DNA from: Hyphochytrium catenoides
Lineage: Eukaryota; Sar; Hyphochytriomycetes; Hyphochytriales; Hyphochytriaceae
DNA length: 10,043 nucleotides
Assembly (NCBI GenBank): GCA_900088475.1
Contig: FLMG01000063.1
Coordinates: 1-10,043 of the forward strand
Reading direction: 5' to 3'
Below, in pieces: positions 1-8,700 of the stretch. Below the pieces are notes generated by a model. The model was not told the origin of the DNA. It did not search any database and saw only the letters and a list, made by a program, of their open reading frames with translations. Position numbers and translations under genes: made by a program. The number at the start of each line of letters is the position of its first letter. The stretch's first letter is position 1.

Positions 1-185
1 GAGAGAGAGAGAGAGGAAGGGGGAGGGAGAGAGTGAGTGAGTGAGAGTGAGTAAAAGAGAGAGGGAGAAGAGAGAGAGAGAGAGAGAGGGGGAAGAGCGT
101 CTGTTAGATTTGAGAGCGTGAGGAAAGAGAGAGAGAAAGGAAAAAAGGCAGAGAGAGAAAGAGAAAGAGGGACAGAAGAGCCGAG
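1..185. repeat. GA-rich microsatellite / polypurine tract
   Basis: This stretch is almost entirely purine on the plus strand. It is dominated by GA dinucleotide runs, with a short GAGT-type tetranucleotide patch near positions 31-51 and interruptions of G and A runs. It lies upstream of the E2F gene and begins at the window edge, so its full length is unknown. No gene is supported here. Confidence 0.9.
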
Positions 186-658
186 TCCGACGTTCAATGA
201 TGACTGTTCTTGATGATAAGTGAGCTCCATCTGCCTGCATCCTTTCGACCGCCATCACTCTACTACGCGCCATCGAGTGCATGCCACTAAGCCTAACAGA
301 TTTGCTAGGAACAAACTCCATTGGCAAGCTTCTTGGAAGCTGAGGAATGGATTTGGATCTGCGGTCCTGAGGTCAAGTAAGCCGTATCTTCAGACCGTCA
401 TTGAACTGGAGAGGACCCCTCGAGCTGAAGCGGTCACCTCGTCGACCTCAGGAGATCCTTCGGACCTAGAGTCCGACCTCGGCGAGCTGTTCTATCTTTG
501 GTGAAGCTCAGAGCTTCCTTGCCGGTGCGGCTTAGCTGATCTATTCTTGGATAGCGAAGATTGTCTTGGAAAAGAAAGTCGTCTTGTTCCGTCTGTTGGT
601 GGGCTTATGACGGTCACTGGCCTCAAGTAAGGTCAGCCACCTGCATTGCTTCTTAGCC
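186..658 (+). other. E2F leader region, no assigned gene
   Basis: This stretch lies between the purine tract and the E2F start codon and most likely holds promoter and 5' untranslated sequence. It contains one open frame of 94 codons (220..504). That product has no family resemblance I recognise, and its end does not join the E2F exons in a compatible phase, so I do not call it a gene. An in-frame TGA at 608-610 precedes the E2F ATG. I see no convincing TATA box. Confidence 0.5.
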
Positions 659-2447
659 ATGAGGAAGAGCAAGCCTGGTGGCAGCTCTCCTGGTAAGTCA
701 ACAACTTAGTGACCCTGAGAATCAGTGGGCCTCATGGTCTTATTCTGACGACTGGAGCCTCTTCTTGCAGTCCCGAGCGATCGAGAAACGCCAGTTTCAC
801 GCTCGAAAGCATCTCCAGGCTGCCGATATGACAGCTCGCTCGGCCTTCTCACCAAAAAGTTCGTCAATCTCATACAGACTGCTCCTGAAGGGACGTTAGA
901 CCTCAATAGTGCCGCAACGACCCTGGGAGTCCAGGTGAGATTGGCTTCGAGGCAGTCAGCAACGCTCTTTAACGGGGCCCATAATTCGCTCTTCTCTTTC
1001 TTTGCTCTCTCTCTCTCCCCCCTTTTTCTCTCTCTCTCCTTGTCTCTCTCATTCTCTTTTTGTCTTCTCTCTCTCTCTCTCCCTGTCTCTCTCTCTTTCT
1101 TTCGTACTTTTACACTGCTTCGTCCTTTCTTGTCCATTATCTCTCTCTTTCTCTCTCTCTCTCCCTCTCTCTCTCCCTCCCTCTCTCTCTTTCTCTTTCT
1201 CTCTCTCTCTTCTCTCCACTTCCTCCTTCATTCGTCGCTCTTGTCAGCTCCTCACACTTATAAAACTTCTTTTGTGTCTGCAGAAGCGGCGTATTTATGA
1301 CATCACGAACGTACTTGAGGGCATTGGCCTGATAGAGAAGAAGTCCAAGAACAACATCCACTGGAAGTAAGTGCCGGCCAGACAACCAAGCAGTCAAAAT
1401 CCCACTGATTGAGCCTCAAACCTTCTTCCTCTTTCACTTTTTTCTCCACTGCCGGTCTCTCTATCTGCCATTTCTTCCTCGCCATCGCGCTACTCCTGAC
1501 CCACTCTTGGGTTCTGCTTGCAGTCGCAATTCCTCCCACACTGGCGGTAGCGATGCTCAGAAAGATGTAGACAGCGTGCGAGCGGACTTGGAACGTCTGC
1601 ACGAAGAGCAAGTGAGGCTGGACTCTTGGATAGACTATATGGCGCAGCTTAGAGCTGAAGGGGAGATCCAGGGGAAGAAGGCAAGGCTTGCGCGTCGCTC
1701 CTCTGCATCTGCGCTCTCATTCCTCGTGCTAATGCTCCTTCCCTTGAAGGTTCTAGCCATTTATCTCTTTTATGCGCTCGTCTCTTTCTTTGCTGCCCTG
1801 TTCACTAGACTAACCGTACCACTTTCCTCTAGCTTGCCTTCGTTACCCATGAAGATCTTCGGAACTTGCCCGAGCACGACAACAAGACTGTTATTGCCAT
1901 CAAAGCTCCCAGCGGTACCACGCTGGAGGTGCCAGATCCTGACGAAGGGATGAAGGATGGAAGAAGGCGCTACGAGATATATATGCAGAGCAAGTCAGGT
2001 CCTATAGATATGTTCCTTGTGAGCTCAAAAGTAGGGAATCGAAGTGCGCAAGTGGAGAAGGATGCTGCGCCTTTTAGCATCTCTGGAGAGATGGAGCACA
2101 TGGAGAGAATCCTGGACGCAGATACGCATACCATTGGCACAGCTGACGCCGGGCTGCTCAAGATATCACCGCTGAAGGTAATAGATCCACCATCTTCGAC
2201 GACAAAATGACAAAGACTGAAGATGTTGATGGCTCTGAAATACATTGCAAGCCCTGCCATGGCACGTACTTACTTCACCATCTTCCATCTTCGTTTCCAG
2301 GCTGACCCTGATTTCACATTCAACTTGGGAGAGAACGAGGGCGTCTCAGACTTCTTCATGTCCTCTGAACTTGAGACCTTTGCAGCTTCTATTAAGGGCG
2401 AAGCGCTAGGAGACGATCACGACTCAATCTTCAAAGATCTTGATTGA
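659..2447 (+). CDS. E2F-family transcription factor (6 exons, 309 aa)
   Basis: Exons are 659-692, 771-934, 1284-1366, 1524-1680, 1833-2177 and 2301-2447; they sum to 930 nt with every phase compatible. The ATG is the first after an in-frame TGA at 608. Residues about 29-94 form the winged-helix E2F DNA-binding domain, including the DNA-contacting RRIYD motif (68-72) followed by [16 protein letters not shown]. Residues about 105-146 are a heptad-rich coiled coil for DP dimerisation. The marked box follows at 147-215 (LAFVTHEDL, then [12 protein letters not shown], then SGPIDMFLV). Near the C-terminus, [16 protein letters not shown] (265-280) matches the pocket-protein (Rb) binding transactivation motif of animal E2Fs. 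The known role of the family is, with a DP partner, to bind TTTSSCGC-type sites in S-phase promoters in the nucleus. The short N-terminus without a cyclin A site resembles E2F4/5. The subtype name is not assignable. Confidence 0.94.
1000..1219 (+). repeat. CT microsatellite in E2F intron 2
   Basis: This long CT-rich tract of CTCTCT runs with T and C interruptions fills most of the 349-nt second intron (935-1283). It lies upstream of the acceptor that precedes the RRIYD exon, so it doubles as an unusually long polypyrimidine tract. Several open frames across it translate only to Ser/Leu/Phe or Arg/Glu low complexity and are not genes. Confidence 0.9.
1681..1832 (+). other. GC-AG intron in the E2F gene
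   Basis: The fourth intron begins with GCAAGG after an exon ending in GAAG, and ends with a pyrimidine-rich CCTCTAG acceptor. The GC donor is the only one that joins the coiled coil (ending GKK) directly to the marked box (starting LAFVTHEDL) in phase 0. GC donors are a known minor class and usually have a strong flanking consensus, as seen here. A weaker GT donor at 1750 is also in phase 0 and would add 23 codons. Confidence 0.8.
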
Positions 2448-2744
2448 CGAGGAGACCTCATGACAGCTGAAAGGCTTCCGCCTCCAGCTTGTGTCTGCGG
2501 TACCCTCCCACGTGGCGTCCCGCCGTCTGCTGTTCCCTGTCTCTTACTTTCGTCTATTTCTCGCACAAAGCGCCTTCTCTCTCAATTTCTCTTCTCTAGA
2601 AGACAGAGAGTTTGTCATTGATGTTTAGGCCCTGAAGCCCCTTATAAATAAAGAATTGATGCACATGCGCAATGTGCCTGTCACAACTAGCCTTAGGTCT
2701 CAAATCTCTCTCTCTTTGACCTCATTAGCCTGTCATCAGCGTTT
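2448..2744. other. Convergent intergenic gap holding both 3' UTRs
   Basis: These 297 bases separate the E2F stop codon from the PLD stop codon. They are pyrimidine-rich in places and hold the E2F poly(A) signal. No AATAAA occurs on the minus strand within the gap, so the PLD transcript must use a variant signal or run antisense into the E2F gene. No coding potential is seen. Confidence 0.75.
2647..2652 (+). terminator. Poly(A) signal AATAAA of the E2F gene
   Basis: A canonical AATAAA hexamer lies 200 bases after the E2F stop codon on the coding strand. Cleavage would be expected a few tens of bases downstream, before the PLD stop codon on the other strand. Confidence 0.7.
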
Positions 2745-5700
2745 CTATATGTGCAGGTATCGCGGGAGAATCTTCGGCCGCAGGTCCACAGCCTCTAGAA
2801 ACCTCAAAGGAAACTCTACCAGCTTGCCTCGAATGAGCCCTAACGCCTTCTCTAGCTCTACGGTGGACTTATCGGACCCGCTGGTGTTCTCTCTCTGGCT
2901 CTGTGGTGCCACACAGGAGCACTGACGTATGAGAAGCTCCACGTCCCGACTAGCATCCGTCGCTCCAGCACCACTCCAGGCCCGTTTAGAGCCAGGAATA
3001 GAGAAGGAGGACGAAACGCATGACGAGGAGCTGAGACGTAGGAGGTCTTCCTCTCCTCGGACCCACCTCCGGCGTCTAACGGCATTATTTCTCAGGACAA
3101 AGCGTTGGAGGTTTCGTCGCGGTGACGGGGAGAAAGAGGCATCCCCTTCTTGGAGTTCGCTGCCAAAGTCTTTAAAGTTAGACGAGTAAACCCAGCCCTC
3201 GGCATCTTCTCCTCCACTGCGTACAATCTGCCACTTGGCTGCAGACGTCAGACAATGCAAGTAAGGGCAGGCGAAATATATCAGACTCGGACATGTGAGA
3301 AGCTTATTCTATAGGACAAACGCCGTGGAGCTATAGAAGCCCAGAGAGATAGGGCCAACAGTCAGAGAGATAGAAGCGCATGCTGAGAGGTAGAGAACTA
3401 GAAGCCGAAAAATTGCTCGCTACTTTGACCCGAACCCATGTCTATCAAGGCTCCTGGGCCCTAATCGTTTCACACTCTACGACTTACATAGGTCAAGTTG
3501 ATTCTCATCCAGCGCGGCACCTGCTGCTGTGCACCAGTGCGGCGGATCAGAAGGAAGGAGATGGCGAGCTGACCAGTCAGAACCAGGCCATGTTTTCGGT
3601 CGCGCTCGCTCATGTTCATAGATCCACACGGTGTTCTCGACAAGAAGACCTGCGTCAAGTACTTCGTCCGCAGGCACAGCCTGGAAGATCTTCCAATAGA
3701 TCTCAGTATTACGCCGAGCTGTCTGCCGCAATCTCTGCCACGCCGTCTGCGAACAGATATCTAGCATCGCGCGGTATGCGGCTGTCCGGGTAGTGCGGAG
3801 CCCCAGGTGCTCACTGAGAAGGCGCATCCGCAGTCCATGACAGAACTTCCCAAGCTTCTGGGGCTGGCCATTAAGTGTCCCACAAATAAACTCACTGTCC
3901 TCTAGCACTACAGCCATCTCCGAATCCCTGTTGCCCATCATACTACGGTCATTGATGTTGGCCGAGCCTAAGTTAGAACCGGGAACGCGCAAAGAACGTC
4001 AGTGCCATGGAAAGGATCAGGCCAAAGATGGGTGATGAGGATATAACGCCAGTAGATAGACCATAGGAGTGCCACAACTCAGGGCCACCACGTCGTAGAG
4101 GTTTATAAAAAACAGAACGAGGGCTCTGGATAGCGGGAGAGAGGCGGAGCTACCTATGATGGCAAGTCTGTCATCTACTATCATCATCTTCGAATGCACG
4201 TAGACTTGCTCCGTCACGAACTCGGTTCCCAACCGCTCCCAGCGCCTCAAAGAGAGAAATGCGATATATTCCGTCGGATCCCGAACTTTCTCCTGCAGTC
4301 GCTCAAGAAGCGAGCTTCCTCCGCGACTGATAGTTTTATACTGAGCATCATGTCAAAAAAGACATCAGTGAGCTAGAGAAGGCAATGGATGAAGCAAGAT
4401 CTCTCTTGAGAGCCACAAACCTGCCAAAACATCACTGCCCTCAGGTTCGCTGACTCAAAGCCTCGAGACTGTGTGGAGCCTTCAAAAGCGGGCAAAAGGG
4501 GAAGAATAACCAGGACACGGAAAGTTTCCCGTTGCGCCTCCGCCCTTAGGATCCGACGATAGAGAGCCTCCACCACTCGATTCTCCACTTGAGCGTCACC
4601 CGTGAAGCTTGACACAAAGAACTGGTTCTTTGTTGGAGTCAAGAGAAAGACAGAGGCCAAAGCGGACACTATGAGACACGTACAAATCCAGTGAGAGGAG
4701 AATGCTAAGACGAGCCGAGAAAAGTAACCGTTTGGCCTAGAGCCTAGAGTTAACTTGGAAGTCGTTGCTATAATATGATACTGTGGGAGAGGTCAAAAGA
4801 GGCAGCCCCGTCCGAGCGTCGAGAAGACTCGGAGAAAGTTGAAGAGAAGAGTCATCTGGAGAGCCGTGACGCCGGACTAACCTCTATATATATAAAGTGC
4901 TCAGCACGGTCGATGAGCTGGATATAAGCATCCTGAATGCTCCGCTCTGTCCCAACCCCACAGGACCAAAAGCCGCAGCTTCGGAGCACTTGCACGTGAC
5001 AACAAGCGGAATGAGGGTCCTCACCTTCCTCTTCCGCTTCTTCATTCGCTCTGTTGCCTCCTTTCCCCACTAGCGCTAGGCGACTCAATGGGTCAAGCGA
5101 GATGGGCAGAAGTGGACAACCGATGCACCGACGCATCTTCGCTACCTCTTCCTCATCCCCTTCCACGCTGCGAGGAACGCCGGGACAGACTTCCCCCTTC
5201 TCGTCAACGACAACCACCACCTCATCATCTTCCCCATCCTCGTCGCTACTCCTTTCTGCCCCACTATCTCGCGATTGAGGCCCTGCCTTGACACTGAGGT
5301 ACGACCCAACTGCAGAAGGGGACGACGAGAGGAACGGGTCTTCTGCGGGGAGAATTGCTGGTGCAAAGTGTCCACTGCGGAACAGCCACGAGAAGCGCTG
5401 AGTGCGGACGAAGTTCCAACGGTGAATGAAATGGCGGCAAATATCCTTCACCGCTGGGCCAATGATCCTGTTTCATAAGGGAGGACGAGGCCACAGATGA
5501 GTGCGCGGAGTCGTCAGGAGAGAAGGAGGTCAAAATAGCATCCCCGAGAGTTACATGCCATATAGAGAGAGATACAGAAGCGTGCATAAAGGATGGGAAG
5601 GCAATTTCTGATGCAAGATCTCTGCACATGGGAGCTTACTAGAGGCGAGTATAAGTGGCAGGAGGGTTCTCTTCAGGACTGAAACCCAGGCAGGAGGTAG

Positions 5701-8700
5701 TTGCTTTCCTCCTCCTCCTTGTTCTCTCATTGCTTACCTGCAGTGGACATCATGCCAAGGCATCCTCGGGTGCCGCTTTCGGTCTAGCTGATCTGTCCAG
5801 GGATCTTTAACATTCACGAAGTCCTTTATTCTGCCATCCAAGAAGCGACAAACAATGAGAGGGCTTTAGCTCCTAGCGAGTGAGAGAGGACACAATGTAG
5901 CGTTATCAAGGCGGGACCATGGGCCATCCATATGGCACCGTCAGGATTGATGGATAAAGCTAAGGACTCCCCCTTAGATAGAGGACGATAATAGAAGTTG
6001 CGTCCGGTCTTCACACAAACCTTGGATTAGAGTAGTCCTTCCCCGGCCACGTCTCTTTCTGCACATCTGCAATGGCCAGTTAAAAGCAAACCGAATGAGA
6101 TCTCTAGGCGAAGCTACAATGCTGTAAATGCCTCCGCTGGCAGAGCCTTTGATGCAACCCAGCTGGTAGATATAGAACAGAGAAGGCGATGAGAATTACA
6201 ACGGATACCTGAAAGAAAGTGACAGGGCGTGTCATATCGGCCTAGACAGAGGTCAAGCCCACCTACAAAGCCGATCCGTTGGTCCACGACCACGAGCTTC
6301 TCATGATGGGACCTACAGGACGCCCACCTTAGTAAAAACGGGGAAGAGAACAAGAAGAGGGAGAAACAGAGCAAGATGGAGGTTGGCAATGGAGAACGAA
6401 CAGGGAGGCACAAGAAAGAAATGAAGACGCTGGCTTCCTCTCACCAAAAACCGAGGTGTGAAAGGATAAAATCCGGCCACCGCAGGACGTGAATGTTCTG
6501 ATGCAGGGATCGAAGAGAATGCTTGGTATGCCAACTATCGTTGGGCAGGGCGATCTTCACCTCTTTAAAGAGCAAGACATAGACCTGGACAGGACGTAGG
6601 CAAGTTAACGGTGCTTAAGACCAAGCCAGCATCAAAGGGAAGACCAATAATGGAGCCACACACGACAGCCAACTGGTTAGTTGGCTGTCGCCATGGGTGT
6701 CTATGGCTTGTTGGCGAGTTTACCTGGACGCCTTGCTCCGCCTTCTCTCTTAGAACTCTGTCTAGTCTTGTACTGTCTTTTGGCGATTCTCCCCGTACCA
6801 GGAAGAGCTCTGGGGTAAGCCACCACCCTGCCAAGAATATCTCTCTTTGCGCCAGCTGCAGGGCTTCAAGCATCGCGCGGTAAGTCTCTTCTCCGTCAAC
6901 CAAATGCGTGCAGTAGTTGCGATACTTCTTTCTCTGTCCGTCCTCATTCTCAGCTTCATACAATGCCGGCCGCCGTGGGGCAAACGAGGAAAAGGAAGAG
7001 GCTTCTCTGGCTCGTTTAGAGTACTCTCCGAGGCTCAGCGCTTCCTGCAGGGCCTGAAAAAATGCTCTCTGTTGGTGCTGAGAGCCGGCACTCAACTCTA
7101 GTGTGAATGTCTGTGTTCGGACTACCAAGCCATGAATGAGGAGACGGTAGAGACCTGCGGTCCATAGTTGCACAATACACCAGTGGAAAGAGTTGGGTTA
7201 GAGCAGAGACTAACCAGAGCTCTGTTGGGTCCATAACGGAAAGAATAGAGTAGAGTTGACATCAGCTAGAGAAGAATGACTCTTTCTCTTACCTCTCCGC
7301 AGAAGGCCCCTCTTCTCCACCACTGTAGTGTCATCTAACAGCACTACGTGGGAGGGAAGGGTGCTGGTGCGATGCTTGTAGAAGGCGATGCATGAAGGCT
7401 TCACTACTGCCCAATAGCGTATCCTAAGGAAGTAGTTCCGCAGAGAGAGAAAGAAGAAGAAGAGAGGGACCAACGAGGCGAGCAGGATGCAGACCGAAAA
7501 GGTCCAATCCCAGGTAACGTTCACCTCCTTTCCCTCCACAAAGTTCTTAGTGAAGATGACGGTGGCCAGGGTGAAGGGAAGAGCAAACAAAAGGGATAGC
7601 GCTAGGGTCTGGACGCATGCGTAAAGCTTCCTTCGGGTGAGAGTGACCCCAAGAAACTTTTGCGTCCCTTCTTCCTCTTCCTGTGCTTTGCTCCCTCTAT
7701 TAAGTGTTAGACGCATATGCACCACCCCTTCCTTCAAGGAATGCCCGTAGGCGCGAGAGAAGGTGGTGGATCCGACCCCTAGGAGGGCCATTAGCTTGGG
7801 ATGACTGCAATAGATACATTCAAGGGTTCAGGCGGACCTTTTAGAAGGCAAAAGACATGAGCAGACACGCAGCGGCACCTCAGAGGAGGAGAAAGAAAAC
7901 GCTAACGAAAGGATTACTTCGAGGGTCCGGGAGCCAAGCCTTTGTAAGGCAAGTGGCAACGATTAGAGAAGCAAAAGAGCGACACTACCGGCGGAAATGA
8001 TAGAGAAGCTGAGGGTTAGCAGAGAGGATGAGGGAGTAAGAGAGGTGCAACGGATCTCAGGAGAGCGATGGAGAACAGAGTGAACAGCAGAATGAAGAGA
8101 CACTCTAGTAGTCCTTATGATTGTCCGCCCGTTGCGGCGTCTTACCCACGGGTTCTCTTGTTTAACAGCAGCGCCGTCAGCACTTTCTCAACCATCTCGC
8201 TATCTTTCGCCCTTTCCCGCGCTGGCTTTGCCTGCAGCAGCTCTGGTGGAATGCCATAGAAGTGGCTTAAGAGCCGCATGGATTCGACGCTAAGTAGCAA
8301 GCCCAGCAGGTCCCGTGCACGGATATGCGTCTTCCACTCGAAGCCGTCCACAGAGATCTAACTCAAGGGTCACGCACACATATCAAGGAGATGAAAGAGG
8401 CGCCAGGGGTCAGGCATGAGGAACTGAACAAGGGAGAAGTTGATAGAGTAAAGAAAGACAGCAAAGAGAGAAGACAGCAGAAGAGAAAGAACAAAGAACG
8501 TGGCAGAGGAAGGAGAGAGCTTGAAGGAAGAACGCAAGAGGGAGAGAGAGATGAAAGGAAAGAGTAACAAAGAGAGAGCGCAGGAAGAGCTAAGACTTCT
8601 AGGGAAGACAGGCATCACAGTCAAACAGAGACATTAAGGAAGACGATAAATACGAGCCAAGGAGACAAGGACGTTGCTATAATCTAGGCTCTGTTCGATC

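Noticed and set aside
220-504. A 94-codon plus-strand frame upstream of E2F
   Set aside because: It has no recognisable family and does not splice in phase to the E2F exons. It is kept only as unassigned leader sequence.
706-1300. Several overlapping open frames on both strands across the CT tract
   Set aside because: They translate only to Ser/Leu/Phe or Arg/Glu/Lys low complexity and overlap E2F exon 2 and intron 2. Dinucleotide repeats leave frames open by chance.
1507-1953. A 148-codon frame reading through E2F exon 4 and the next intron
   Set aside because: It leaves the marked-box frame after 1832 and loses the E2F domain. The GC-AG intron restores it, so this is intron read-through.
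4883-4895. A TATA-like run of alternating T and A
   Set aside because: On the minus strand it encodes the conserved IYIE motif of PLD, so it is coding and not a promoter.
5054-5291. Plus-strand open frames rich in Ser, Thr and Pro
   Set aside because: They are the antisense of the acidic loop in PLD exon 10.
5826-6014. A minus-strand frame with KTGRNFYYRP, first read as a PLD exon
   Set aside because: The neighbouring exon 6066-6021 encodes the true family motif WPGKDYSNPR and joins 5830 in phase, so this stretch is intron.
7266-7292. A possible 27-nt intron with GT and AG ends in PLD exon 4
   Set aside because: It is too short for the other introns here (60 to 365 nt). The donor at 7292 more plausibly joins the acceptor before 7154.
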